Below are positions 15,918 through 25,137 of a stretch of 64,000 nucleotides of DNA, one piece after another. Position 1 is the stretch's first letter; the number at the start of each line of letters is the position of its first letter. The stretch is from JAFGRU01 sp016934985 (GTDB lineage: Bacteria > Desulfobacterota > Desulfuromonadia > Desulfuromonadales > JAAYDE01): positions 62,001 through 126,000 of the forward strand of contig CAXXJQ010000003.1 in assembly GCA_963665045.2 (NCBI GenBank). Reading direction: 5' to 3'. The translations under genes and the position numbers were made by a program. A model generated the notes under the pieces. It had not been told where the DNA came from. It did not search any database and was given only the letters and a program-made list of their open reading frames with translations.

Positions 15918-17747
15918 ATGAAAAAATTGATTCTATTAGCACTGCTTCCACTTTTTTTTTCCACAGGGACGGCCCTGGCGGAATTTTCCGCCAAAGACAG
16001 CGCTGCCTGGTGGAAAGAGGTTTACGGTGTTGTAGATCCTGGCAATGACCCCCTGGTTGCAGAAGCGCATAGGGTATTTGACAAGGTTGCCGCTGCCGCA
16101 GACAAGTGCAGTAGCAAATTCCCCGATCTGGTGGTAATCGAAGGCAGTGGCGACCCCTATGCTGTGGCTATCAAAGACGGCAGTATCATCCTGACTCACG
16201 GTGCCATCAAGCTTTGTTACAAGAATGTGCCCCATGAGAAAGGAAGCGCCCGCCTGGCTTTTATTCTGGGGCATGAATTGGCGCATCTGGCCAAAAACCA
16301 TTTTTGGCACCAGGCCGCTTTCGAGGTCGTCAAAGAGTTTGCCGGCCGGGGGGACACCCGAAAGACCTTGATGGATTATTTCAAAGATACCTCCGACATA
16401 ACGGACGATACCAAAGCGCTTGAGGTTATCAGAAAACAGGAATTGCAGGCTGATGCCGACGGAATCATTTATGCGGCCCTGGCCGGTTATGACCCTGGTG
16501 CGGTGGTTGCCTCCGACGGCACCAATTTTTTTCAAGAGTGGGTTTCCCAGATTACTCGCGAGATTGTTTTTAATGATCCTTACCATCCGACCCCAAGGGA
16601 GCGCGCCGAGTTGGTGCGCAGTCAACTTGCGTCAGTGGTCCGGCACCTCGATTATTTTCGTTTTGGGGTGCGCCTGTTCCAACTCGGCCGGTACGAGGAG
16701 GCTCTGACCTTTTTCAACCGTTTTCGGGATCAGTTCCCCGGCCGGGAAGTGTTCAGTAACATCGGTCTTGCCCATTACCAGATTGCAATCGAGATGCTGG
16801 CCGGTTGCGACCCGACCAGGGCCTTACTGTTTAAACTCCCAGCCATTCTCGAAACGGATACATTAGCTAAGGTTCTTTTGCGGCGTGGACCAAGACATGG
16901 CCTTGACTTATATAATTGTTCTGTCAGTTATTCTCAGACACCAAATTTTGAAAAGGCTGTGGCATTCCTTAAAATGGCCGTGAGCAAGGACCCGGGCTAT
17001 CTGCTGGCGCGGGTCAATCTGGCGTCGGCCCTGATTATGGCCGGTAACTACAGCGAGGCCATTTCTGAGGCCGAGAAGACTTTGAAAATCCGGGACGGGT
17101 ATCCCCCCGCCATGATCACCCGCGGTGTAGCCCTATATCTTAACCGCAGTGCTTTCCGCAGGGCCATGGCCGACCCTATGACCGACTTTGCTCTGGAGAT
17201 TTTGAAAGATGCAGCGGCCAAAGATTCGGGCAGTGGCGATGCTCTCTACAATATCGCCGCTATCCTTCAGGATCAAACGGGGGCGGCTGTAGCCAAGGAG
17301 GCGTGGATGGCCTATCTTAAAGTTGAGAACAGGGGCCCTTTTGCAGACGCCGCCCGAAAGGCTGCAGGTTTGCCCCCGGCCCCGGGATTGAAGAAAAACC
17401 TCCCCAAATCTACTCCTGTGCCGCCGGTGAAACTGGGTAATCTCTCAGCGGCCACACGAAAACAACTCCAAACCATGGAGAGGAAAGACCTATTGATCGA
17501 CAGGGCTTTCGCCACAATTTATCGCGATAACCGGTTAACGGTTTATGTCATCAACAATAAGGTTGAAATGGTGGATGTCAGGCTTCATTCTCCTATTGGT
17601 TTTTCGGGGGTTTGCAAAAAGCACGGCGCTCCCCTCCGGGAGGTGGCCAGCCCTTCAGGTTCGACTTGCCTGTTCCCCAGTTTTGCGGCTGATGTGAAGG
17701 ATGGTAAGGTTGTGGCGGTGGTTTATTTTGAAGGCGATGGAGCGTGA
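15918..17747 (+). CDS. Periplasmic M48 family zinc metalloprotease with TPR-like repeats
   Basis: A 609-residue protein whose start is taken at MKKLILLALLPLFFSTGTAL, a clear signal peptide; longer in-frame starts exist but lack this property. The M48 zinc motif is GHELAHLAKNH (about residues 112-122), with the third ligand in ELQADADG. The second half has several TPR-like helical repeats (LFQLGRYEEALTFFNRF, ARVNLASALIMAGNYSEAI), followed by a C-terminal domain. It resembles the BepA/YfgC layout of an outer-membrane quality-control protease. It is co-directional with the sigma and anti-sigma-like genes, which suggests an envelope-stress function. A 7-bp inverted repeat (17,733-17,757) spans its stop codon. 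Confidence 0.87.
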   Translation: MKKLILLALLPLFFSTGTALAEFSAKDSAAWWKEVYGVVDPGNDPLVAEAHRVFDKVAAAADKCSSKFPDLVVIEGSGDPYAVAIKDGSIILTHGAIKLCYKNVPHEKGSARLAFILGHELAHLAKNHFWHQAAFEVVKEFAGRGDTRKTLMDYFKDTSDITDDTKALEVIRKQELQADADGIIYAALAGYDPGAVVASDGTNFFQEWVSQITREIVFNDPYHPTPRERAELVRSQLASVVRHLDYFRFGVRLFQLGRYEEALTFFNRFRDQFPGREVFSNIGLAHYQIAIEMLAGCDPTRALLFKLPAILETDTLAKVLLRRGPRHGLDLYNCSVSYSQTPNFEKAVAFLKMAVSKDPGYLLARVNLASALIMAGNYSEAISEAEKTLKIRDGYPPAMITRGVALYLNRSAFRRAMADPMTDFALEILKDAAAKDSGSGDALYNIAAILQDQTGAAVAKEAWMAYLKVENRGPFADAARKAAGLPPAPGLKKNLPKSTPVPPVKLGNLSAATRKQLQTMERKDLLIDRAFATIYRDNRLTVYVINNKVEMVDVRLHSPIGFSGVCKKHGAPLREVASPSGSTCLFPSFAADVKDGKVVAVVYFEGDGA

Positions 17748-17757
17748 TAACATCGCC

Positions 17758-18392
17758 AGACATGTTCATAGACGTCATTCGAATCGGTTCCCAAGCAAGG
17801 AACCGGGTGATATTTGCCAGAGTTAACCTAATTCTCATCATTCAGTTTTTGTCGCCGTTAAACAAACCCTTGAATAATAACGAAAATTCTTGAATTTGGT
17901 AAAGGCCATTTTTGGTTCCACGTCGGGGTTTCCTCAAAATCCGCAGTACTAGCTGAACTCATAACTGCCCCTCTTCCGCTTCCACTTCCCGTGTTCACAG
18001 GTAATTCAAAACGTTTTTGATTTTCTCGCGTCTCTCGTTCAAGGATTGAACTGCGAGGGTCAGTTTGGAAAGGTGTATTTTCCGCTTCGTTTTTCCAGGG
18101 ACTTGTGGCGGAATGCCACAGTGCGCTCTCTTGGGTCGGGTTTTTCTGGTGATTTCGGCAGCATTTGGGAGGCTGGAGGAGGACGACGGCTAAGACGAAC
18201 AGGGGCAGGACATCGTCGATGTTTTCTTTGCTGAATATTGAGGCTTTTTCGAGCAGCTGTGAAAGGTGGTTTTTCTTTGCCTAACCCATATTTCTCAATA
18301 ATTTTGATTAGCAGGGTTACTCCGCAAAAAATATAGGGAAAATATTTCTTCTTTGTCAAAAGGGCAAAAAGAAAATAAAGGCAAAAAGCAGC
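17758..18392. other. Intergenic region before the dcw cluster
   Basis: About 640 bases with no open frame I would call a gene. Short frames on both strands (for instance 18,060-18,359 minus) have biased, non-protein-like composition. The right end runs into the mraZ promoter. Nothing else was recognised. Confidence 0.5.
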
Positions 18393-18421
18393 TTGACAAG
18401 CCCTTTAAGCATAGATATAGT
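18393..18421 (+). promoter_or_regulatory. Sigma-70-type promoter of mraZ/dcw cluster
   Basis: TTGACA (18,393-18,398), a 17-base spacer and TATAGT (18,416-18,421) match the sigma-70 consensus almost perfectly. Transcription would start near 18,428, about 35 bases before the mraZ start codon and on top of an MraZ-box-like sequence. Confidence 0.75.
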
Positions 18422-18425
18422 TCCC

Positions 18426-18445
18426 AAAAAGTGGGTAATGGTGTC
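18426..18445 (+). promoter_or_regulatory. Candidate MraZ operator
   Basis: AAAAAGTGGGTAATGGTGTC contains one good MraZ box (GTGGG, 18,431-18,435) and a degenerate one (GTGTC) five bases later. Known MraZ operators are GTGGG-type direct repeats with 5-base spacers near the start of transcription. The position just after the -10 element fits repression by MraZ. Only one box is a full match. Confidence 0.45.
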
Positions 18446-18462
18446 AAAAAAGGACAAAGCTG

Positions 18463-18912
18463 TTGCAAAAATTCCAGGGCGAATTTTATAACTCTGTCGA
18501 TTCCAAGCGCAGGGTCAGTATTCCCGCTAAATTCCGTGAGGTTCTCAAGGAGGGTTTCGGCGGCGAATCGCTTGTTCTGACCCGAGGTGGAGAGTCTGCG
18601 CTGGTAGCCTATCCTCCGGGCGAATGGCAGAAGATTCTCAAGAATGTGGACGACATGCCTGCCGGGCAGCTCAAGGATACCACAATTCGCGGCAGGATTG
18701 CTCCGGCGACTGAGTGTTCTTTCGACCGGCAGGGAAGGATCCAGGTGTCCCTGCCGTTGAGCACTCATGCCAATCTCGTCAAGGATGTTGTGATTGTCGG
18801 TTTGTTCAACAAGATAGAAATCTGGAGCCAGGAGAAACACCAGGAGGATGCCATGGCTGCCGAGAAATATCTGAAGGAAAACGCCCAGGTCCTGGCGGAT
18901 GTCGGGTTCTGA
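18463..18912 (+). CDS. mraZ: Transcriptional regulator MraZ
   Basis: A 149-residue protein with the two SpoVT/AbrB-like halves of MraZ: FYNSVDSKRRVSIPAKFREV near the N-terminus and CSFDRQGRIQVSLPLSTHAN in the second half. It starts with TTG at 18,463, preceded by AAAGGA; there is no better ATG. MraZ is the conserved first gene of dcw clusters and represses its own operon by binding GTGGG repeats. The 3' end overlaps rsmH by 14 bases. Confidence 0.93.
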   Translation: MQKFQGEFYNSVDSKRRVSIPAKFREVLKEGFGGESLVLTRGGESALVAYPPGEWQKILKNVDDMPAGQLKDTTIRGRIAPATECSFDRQGRIQVSLPLSTHANLVKDVVIVGLFNKIEIWSQEKHQEDAMAAEKYLKENAQVLADVGF

Positions 18913-19858
18913 TTCGGAGAACAGTTTTTTTCACCGGCCGATCATGCCGGAGGAAGTTATTCACTTTCTCAACCCGTTGCCGGGTCAGGTTTTCATTGAT
19001 GGTACCCTGGGCGGTGGCGGGCATGCCCGCCTGATTCTTGAAAAATCGTCGCCCAATGGTTTTCTGGTCGGCATCGACCGCGACCCCGAAGCCCTGGATC
19101 GGGCATCAGGGGAATTAAGCTCTTTCAAATCCCGCACTTTTTTCTTCCATGGCAACTTTTCCCAGATGGATCAGGCCCTGGCTGCGGCCGGGTTTGAAGG
19201 AGCGGACGGCATCCTCCTGGATGTCGGGGTTTCCTCCCATCAGTTGAACACGGAGGAGAGAGGTTTTTCCTTCAGCCGGGAAGCGCCCCTCGATATGCGC
19301 ATGGATCGCGCTTCAGGGGGAATGACGGCGGCGGATGCCGTTAACCGGCTGGAACAGGAAGAACTGGAAAAGATATTCCGGGAGTATGGCGAGGAGCGCT
19401 GGGCCCGGCGGATATCACGACGCATCGTGCGGCAGAGGCAGGAGGCACCTCTCAGCACCACCCTGGAACTTGCCGACCTGGTGCGAAACGTTATTCCGGG
19501 TGGCCATAAACCATCCAGGATCCATCCTGCGACCCGTGTTTTCCAGGCGCTCAGGATCTTTGTCAACGATGAGCTGGAGCACCTCAGGAAGGGACTTGAA
19601 AAGGCGATCGATTTTCTGAAGCCCGATGGCCGGCTGGTGGTTTTGACCTTCCACTCCCTGGAAGCCCGGATTGTCAAGAGCGTCTTTCAGGCCGAGGCCA
19701 CCGGTTGTATCTGCCCTCCAAGGCTTCCGGTTTGCGTATGTGGACGCCAGCCGCGAGTAAAATTGTTGACGCGTAAAGGGGTCAAGCCCGGCCCCGAGGA
19801 AATCGACCAAAACCCCCGGGCACGAAGTGCCGTATTACGGGCGGTGCGTCGCCTCTGA
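18899..19858 (+). CDS. rsmH: 16S rRNA m4C1402 methyltransferase RsmH
   Basis: A 319-residue protein of normal length. It has the S-adenosylmethionine loop FIDGTLGGGGHARLIL (about 28-43), ILLDVGVSSHQL and the C-terminal LTFHSLEARIVK. RsmH methylates N4 of C1402 in 16S rRNA in the decoding centre. It overlaps mraZ at its start, as is usual in dcw clusters. An alternative name is MraW. Confidence 0.95.
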   Translation: MSGSDSENSFFHRPIMPEEVIHFLNPLPGQVFIDGTLGGGGHARLILEKSSPNGFLVGIDRDPEALDRASGELSSFKSRTFFFHGNFSQMDQALAAAGFEGADGILLDVGVSSHQLNTEERGFSFSREAPLDMRMDRASGGMTAADAVNRLEQEELEKIFREYGEERWARRISRRIVRQRQEAPLSTTLELADLVRNVIPGGHKPSRIHPATRVFQALRIFVNDELEHLRKGLEKAIDFLKPDGRLVVLTFHSLEARIVKSVFQAEATGCICPPRLPVCVCGRQPRVKLLTRKGVKPGPEEIDQNPRARSAVLRAVRRL

Positions 19859-19887
19859 TCTCAGTAGCAGGCAAAAGGGAAGAGACC

Positions 19888-20220
19888 ATGAAGAGCACCA
19901 TGTCCGATACTGTTTTTCGCAAGTTGGTTCCCGGCAATCAGGGCGCGGCGTTTCGCCGTGCTTTTCTTTTTCCCAGCTTTCTGTTTATTTCCCTTGTGTT
20001 TGTTATTTCGGTTTTTTTTGTTTGGTCGCGGGTTGAGCTGGTCAACCTGGAATATGATATTTCCAGCATGGAAAGGAAACTTAGAACCTTAAAGCAGGAA
20101 GAGAGGTGCTTGAGACTCGAGGTTGCAAGTTTGCGCAGCCCTTCGAGAATCGAGCAGGTGGCACGCAATGATCTGGGTATGAAGTTGCCGAGCCCGGAGC
20201 AGACCGTGGTCGTAAAGTGA
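19888..20220 (+). CDS. ftsL: Cell division protein FtsL
   Basis: A 110-residue protein with a cytoplasmic N-terminus, one transmembrane span (about residues 27-48, PSFLFISLVFVISVFFVW) and a periplasmic coiled coil (SSMERKLRTLKQEERCLRLE). This is the FtsL/DivIC layout. FtsL joins FtsB and FtsQ in the divisome and activates FtsW-FtsI. The position between rsmH and ftsI settles the call, since FtsL sequences diverge strongly. Confidence 0.85.
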   Translation: MKSTMSDTVFRKLVPGNQGAAFRRAFLFPSFLFISLVFVISVFFVWSRVELVNLEYDISSMERKLRTLKQEERCLRLEVASLRSPSRIEQVARNDLGMKLPSPEQTVVVK

Positions 20221-20226
20221 GGGCAT

Positions 20227-22185
20227 TTGGGGAAATGGGTCGGATTTCGCATCAAGCTGGTCGGCGCCCTGTTTGTGGTTTTTTTCGCGGTGATTGTTGC
20301 GCGGGCATTTTATCTTCAGATCTTCGAACAGAAGAAACTCCATGCCCGGGCCAAGCAGCAGCACCAGAGGATAATTCCTCTTAATCCGCAGCGCGGGACC
20401 ATTTTTGATGCCCATGGCGAAGAGCTGGCACTGAGCATCAATGTGGATTCGGTCTATGCCCATCCGCAGGAGGTCCAGAATGTGTCCGGTGCCGCCAAGG
20501 CACTGGCCAAGGCTCTGGCCCTTTCTCCGGCAAAGGTTCGAAAAAAACTGGAGTCGGGAAAGCATTTTTTATGGCTCAAACGCCAGGTCACTCCCCGCGA
20601 AAGTGAGCGGGTTCGTGCCCTCGATATTGCGGGGGTCGGTTTTATCCAGGAACCGCGAAGGTTCTATCCCAACTCTGAAATCGGCGCTCACATGCTTGGT
20701 TTTACCGGCGTCGACCCGAAGGGGCTGGAGGGTCTGGAACTGAAGTATGACTCCGAACTTCTGGGCAGCGGGGGTCATCTTATCTATGAGCGCGATGCCC
20801 GGGGCAGAGTTCTGGGAACGGGCAAACATACTGTTCAGGGTGGGGTGAACGGGAACAGCCTCTACCTGACGGTTGACAAAAACTTGCAATATATTGCCGA
20901 AAAGGAACTGGCCGCCGGGGTCAAAGAGGCGGAGGCAAAAGCCGGCTCCATCGTTATTGTCGAGCCGCATTCCGGCAAGGTGCTGGCCATGGCCACCCAC
21001 CCGGTTTTCAACCCCAACAATATCCGTAAGTTCCGTCCCATCCAATGGCGTAATCGGGTTGTTTGCGATACCGTCGAGCCGGGTTCCACGATCAAGGTCT
21101 TTCTCATGGCGGCTGCCTTTGAAGAAAAGGTCGTCCGCAAAAAGCAGTTTATCAACTGTGAAAACGGGTCTTTCAGTGTTGGCGGGCGGGTTATTCATGA
21201 CAGTCATCCCTACGGTCCCATCCGTATTGAAGAAGTCCTGAAGGTCAGTTCCAACATCGCCGCGGCCAAAATAGGCAAGAAGCTCAATCGCGAAAGGTTG
21301 TATAGCTATCTTTCCGCATTTGGTTTCGGCAGCAGGACCGGCGTTGATCTTCCCGGCGAGGTGGCGGGAAGTCTGCGGCCACCCTCTTCCTGGTATGAGT
21401 TGGATCTGGCCTCCATCTCTTTCGGCCAGGGGTTGACGGCCACGCCGCTGCAGGTGGCCATGGCGACCGCCGCCATCGCTAATGGGGGCGAGCTTATGGA
21501 GCCCATTCTGGTAGAGAAGGTTGAAAGTCCGGACGGGAGACTCCTGCATCACAACGAGCCCAAGGTCGTTCGGCGTGTGATTTCCAAGGAAGTAGCGGAC
21601 TATGTTCGGGCACTTATGACCCTGACCACCGAAAGAGGCGGAACCGGGACCCTTGGCGTCGTGCCCGGCTTTCTGGTTGCTGGAAAAACGGGCACCGCCC
21701 AGAAAGTCGACCCGGTTACGGGCGGATACTCGGCGGATCGGCGCGTGGCATCCTTCGTCGGCATCGTTCCGGCCGAGGCGCCGCGCCTGGTTGTTCTGGT
21801 GGTTATCGACGAACCGCAAACCTCGCCTTACGGCGGGGTTGTGGCTGCTCCTGTTTTTTCCAGGGTTGCTTCTCAGACGCTGGCTTATTTGCGTGTCGAC
21901 CCGAACATTGAAAAGAAAAAAGACCCTTTCCCCGCAGTCAACCCTGAGGCCGTTGCGTTTGACGCGGCCGAGCCCCTTGGCGAGGGGACAGTCGTCGGGG
22001 ATAAGAAAAAGCGCATGCCGAAACTGTTCGGCCTGAGTTGCCGCCAGGTTCTTCAGCAGATGGAAGAAAGCGGGTTGAACATTAAGATCAAAGGGCATGG
22101 CGTGGTTGTCGAACAATCGCCCAAGCCGGGGCTGCCAATTTCTTTTAAAAGGGCGGCCTGGGTGCGGCTCGCTCCGGCGGGTTGA
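20227..22185 (+). CDS. ftsI: Septal peptidoglycan transpeptidase FtsI (PBP3) with PASTA domain
   Basis: A 652-residue class B penicillin-binding protein. The start is taken as TTG at 20,227, six bases after the ftsL stop and shortly after GAGGG. It has a transmembrane anchor (LVGALFVVFFAVIVARAFYL), a dimerisation domain, and the transpeptidase motifs SxxK (EPGSTIKVF), SxN (VSSNIAAAKI) and KTG (AGKTGTAQK). A C-terminal PASTA-like domain (MPKLFGLSCRQVLQQMEESG) is typical of deltaproteobacterial and Gram-positive proteins and absent in E. coli FtsI. It cross-links septal peptidoglycan with FtsW. Confidence 0.94.
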   Translation: MGKWVGFRIKLVGALFVVFFAVIVARAFYLQIFEQKKLHARAKQQHQRIIPLNPQRGTIFDAHGEELALSINVDSVYAHPQEVQNVSGAAKALAKALALSPAKVRKKLESGKHFLWLKRQVTPRESERVRALDIAGVGFIQEPRRFYPNSEIGAHMLGFTGVDPKGLEGLELKYDSELLGSGGHLIYERDARGRVLGTGKHTVQGGVNGNSLYLTVDKNLQYIAEKELAAGVKEAEAKAGSIVIVEPHSGKVLAMATHPVFNPNNIRKFRPIQWRNRVVCDTVEPGSTIKVFLMAAAFEEKVVRKKQFINCENGSFSVGGRVIHDSHPYGPIRIEEVLKVSSNIAAAKIGKKLNRERLYSYLSAFGFGSRTGVDLPGEVAGSLRPPSSWYELDLASISFGQGLTATPLQVAMATAAIANGGELMEPILVEKVESPDGRLLHHNEPKVVRRVISKEVADYVRALMTLTTERGGTGTLGVVPGFLVAGKTGTAQKVDPVTGGYSADRRVASFVGIVPAEAPRLVVLVVIDEPQTSPYGGVVAAPVFSRVASQTLAYLRVDPNIEKKKDPFPAVNPEAVAFDAAEPLGEGTVVGDKKKRMPKLFGLSCRQVLQQMEESGLNIKIKGHGVVVEQSPKPGLPISFKRAAWVRLAPAG

Positions 22186-22219
22186 AAATTTTTCCCGAAG
22201 TTGTGTTTAAGGGTAACAG

Positions 22220-23731
22220 ATGCGGGTATCAAGATTAACTGAAAACATTCTACCTCTTCATGCCCGGGGACCGGTCGACATGGATGTCACCGGTATCTGT
22301 TATGACTCTCGCAAGGTGCGGCCCGGCGATGCTTTTTTTGCATTACGGGGAGCCCTGGCAGACGGCCATGATTTTGTGGCGACAGCGGTTGAAAAAGGCG
22401 CGCGGGCAGTTTTTGCGGAGAAGGACGTTTCTCTGCCTGATCATGTCGCGGGCATTGTGGTGGCGGATAGCCGCATGGCCATGGCTCAGGCGGCCGTAAC
22501 TTTCTACGGCAACCCGGCTTCGGCCATGACCCTTATCGGCGTGACGGGAACCAACGGCAAAACCACGGTCTGCTATGAACTCGAGGCGATTTTCAAGGCT
22601 GCCGGCCGCCAGCCGGCGGTCTTCGGGACGGTTAACTACCGATTCGGTGAAATTGTTCATGCGGCGCCCAATACGACCCCTGAATCGGCCGACCTGATCC
22701 GCATGATGGCTGAGTTTCGCACGGCGGGAGCCGACATTTTGATTATGGAGGTATCATCCCACGGCATCGATCAGCGCCGTATTGACGGACTGCTGTTCAA
22801 CGTTGGGGTTTTCACCAACCTGTCGCCTGAGCACCTTGATTACCATCACGACATGGAATCATATTTTGCTGTTAAAAAACGTTTTTTTACCGAATTCATC
22901 AAACCGGAAACGGGCATGTCCGTGATCAATATCGATGATCCTTACGGTTTGCGCCTGGCGCGGGAGCTGAAGCAGGTCTGGCGCTGCGGGTGTTCATCCG
23001 CGGCGGACATCTTCCCGACGGAGGTCAAGACCGCTTTCAGTGGAACCGACGGTTTTGTCAGCTGCCCCCAGGGGGATTTGCACCTCACTTCCAAGTTGTT
23101 CGGTTCGTTCAATATTTCGAACCTGATGGTCTCGGCGGGTGCAGCCCTGGCAGCTGGAATCGAGCTTGGGGACATTGAGCGGGGATTGGCTGAAGCGCCC
23201 CAGGTGCCGGGCCGTCTGGAAGCGGTGGAGAATGACCGCGATGCTTTTATTCTGGTCGACTATGCTCATACGGCCGACGCCTTGAAAAATGTTCTGACCG
23301 CCCTCAGAGAACTCAACCCCCCGCGTCTGCTCATCATTTTCGGTTGTGGCGGCGACCGCGACCGAAGCAAGCGTCCGGAGATGGGGTCTGTTGCAGCGAG
23401 TCTGGCGGATATTGTCATCCTTACCTCCGACAACCCGCGCAGTGAGGATCCGGAGGCCATTCTGGGTGAAGTGCGCAAGGGCATCGAGCCGTCCGGTATG
23501 ACCGAGTTTTTCAGGTCTGAGGGCTCTTTTAGCGGCGAAAAAGGTTTTATCACCATTGCCGACCGTCGCGAAGCAATCCGCTACGCGGTTTCTCTGCTGG
23601 TGGCGGGGGATGTCCTTCTGGTTGCGGGCAAAGGCCATGAAGATTACCAGATCATAGGAAACAAGCGTTTGGTTTTTAATGACAAGGACGAAATTATCCT
23701 GGCCTTGAATGAACGGGAGGTCTCTGAGTGA
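22220..23731 (+). CDS. murE: UDP-MurNAc-L-Ala-D-Glu:meso-diaminopimelate ligase MurE
   Basis: A 503-residue Mur ligase. The ATP loop is GVTGTNGKTTVCYEL (about 109-123), and the substrate motif LTSDNPRSEDPEAI contains DNPR, the signature for meso-diaminopimelate rather than lysine. It adds the third stem-peptide residue in the cytoplasm. The stop codon overlaps the murF GTG start (GTGA). Confidence 0.96.
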   Translation: MRVSRLTENILPLHARGPVDMDVTGICYDSRKVRPGDAFFALRGALADGHDFVATAVEKGARAVFAEKDVSLPDHVAGIVVADSRMAMAQAAVTFYGNPASAMTLIGVTGTNGKTTVCYELEAIFKAAGRQPAVFGTVNYRFGEIVHAAPNTTPESADLIRMMAEFRTAGADILIMEVSSHGIDQRRIDGLLFNVGVFTNLSPEHLDYHHDMESYFAVKKRFFTEFIKPETGMSVINIDDPYGLRLARELKQVWRCGCSSAADIFPTEVKTAFSGTDGFVSCPQGDLHLTSKLFGSFNISNLMVSAGAALAAGIELGDIERGLAEAPQVPGRLEAVENDRDAFILVDYAHTADALKNVLTALRELNPPRLLIIFGCGGDRDRSKRPEMGSVAASLADIVILTSDNPRSEDPEAILGEVRKGIEPSGMTEFFRSEGSFSGEKGFITIADRREAIRYAVSLLVAGDVLLVAGKGHEDYQIIGNKRLVFNDKDEIILALNEREVSE

Positions 23732-25128
23732 AAATTTTCGATGTTCAGAAGATTGCTCAGATTGTCAGGGGCAAGCTCCACAAGGGCGAGGGGCCGCTGG
23801 GGGTTGTCAGCGGTTGTTCGGTGGACAGCCGCACCGTCCAGGCCGGGGATCTGTTCATACCTTTGCGAGGGAAGAATTTCGATGGCCACGACTTCCTCCT
23901 TGAAGCGGTGCAAAAAGGGGCTGCGGCCTGTCTTTCCGAAGATCTTTGTGCCGGGCTCAAGGTGCCGGTTATCGGGGTTGAAGACACCCTGACCGCTTTG
24001 GGTGATCTGGCCGGTTCCACCCGCGCCTCGTTTAACGGGCCGGTGGCGGCGGTCACCGGGTCGAGCGGTAAAACCACGACCAAGGAGATGTTGGCCTCGA
24101 TCCTGGCTCTGACCGGAGCGGGACTCAAGACAGAGGGGAATTTCAATAACCTCATCGGACTGCCTTTAACTCTGCTGCGGCTGGAAAATGAACACAAGTG
24201 GATAGTCCTGGAGATGGGAACCAACCGGCGGGGGGAAATTACCCGCCTGACCGCAATAGCTGACCCCCATGTCGGAATCATCACCAATGTTGGTCCCAGC
24301 CATCTGGAAGGACTCCATGGCCTCGACGGCGTGGCGCGGGCCAAAGGAGAACTGTTTGCCAGCCTGAAAAAGGATTCTTTCGCAGTCATCAACGCCGATG
24401 ACCAGAGGGTTGTCAATATCCCCGTCGCCAACGGCGTCGAGCGGGTGCTGTTCGGCATGTCGCCCGAAGCTCTGGTGCGGGCTGAAGATGTGGCCGTCGG
24501 CCCTGAGTCGGTCTCTTTTCGCCTGCTTATACCCGGCGGCACATATCCGGTCTGCCTGCCAATCTGCGGCAAGCACAATGTTTCCAACGCCCTGGCCGCT
24601 GCTGCGGCCGCAGTCTGCCTGGGGGTTGCTGACAAGATGATCGTGCGCGGGCTGGAGAATTTTACCCGCCTGCAGGGGCGCATGGAAATTTCCCCCATCC
24701 GGCCCGACATCCTCCTGGTGGATGACAGCTATAACGCCAACCCCCTGTCCATGAAAGCGGCCCTGACAGCCTTGGCCGAGATGACCGGGGCGGGGCGGCG
24801 CGTAGCGGTGCTGGGTGATATGCTGGAGCTTGGTGATGAGTCCCGGGAACTTCACCGGGAAGTCGGGGCCATTGCCGCTGGACTTTGCGATTTTATTTTT
24901 CTGCTCGGGGAACAGGCCCGTGATATGGGCGAGGGAGCGCAGGCAGCGGGCATGGAATCCGAGCGTATCCGCGTTTTCTCCGAACATTCGGAGGTAGCCG
25001 AGGCCCTCAGGGGTATGCTGCAGCCGGGCGACCGGGTCCTGCTCAAAGGCTCGCGGGGGATGAAGATGGAGAAGGTTCGAAATCATCTGGAACAAATGGA
25101 GAGGGAGGCGGCCGACCTGGACGCCTGA
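23728..25128 (+). CDS. murF: UDP-MurNAc-tripeptide:D-Ala-D-Ala ligase MurF
   Basis: A 466-residue Mur ligase starting with GTG inside the murE stop. The ATP loop is AVTGSSGKTTTKEM (about 109-122), followed by EMGTNRRGEI and VDDSYNANPLSMKAAL, the MurF-specific motif. It attaches D-Ala-D-Ala, finishing the pentapeptide precursor that MraY uses next. Length and domain order are normal. Confidence 0.95.
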   Translation: MKIFDVQKIAQIVRGKLHKGEGPLGVVSGCSVDSRTVQAGDLFIPLRGKNFDGHDFLLEAVQKGAAACLSEDLCAGLKVPVIGVEDTLTALGDLAGSTRASFNGPVAAVTGSSGKTTTKEMLASILALTGAGLKTEGNFNNLIGLPLTLLRLENEHKWIVLEMGTNRRGEITRLTAIADPHVGIITNVGPSHLEGLHGLDGVARAKGELFASLKKDSFAVINADDQRVVNIPVANGVERVLFGMSPEALVRAEDVAVGPESVSFRLLIPGGTYPVCLPICGKHNVSNALAAAAAAVCLGVADKMIVRGLENFTRLQGRMEISPIRPDILLVDDSYNANPLSMKAALTALAEMTGAGRRVAVLGDMLELGDESRELHREVGAIAAGLCDFIFLLGEQARDMGEGAQAAGMESERIRVFSEHSEVAEALRGMLQPGDRVLLKGSRGMKMEKVRNHLEQMEREAADLDA

Positions 25129-25137
25129 GCGTGAACT

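Noticed and set aside
20569..22116. Long minus-strand open frame (515 codons) opposite ftsI
   Set aside because: ftsI has all catalytic motifs on the plus strand and fits the operon; the antisense frame has no start site or motif.
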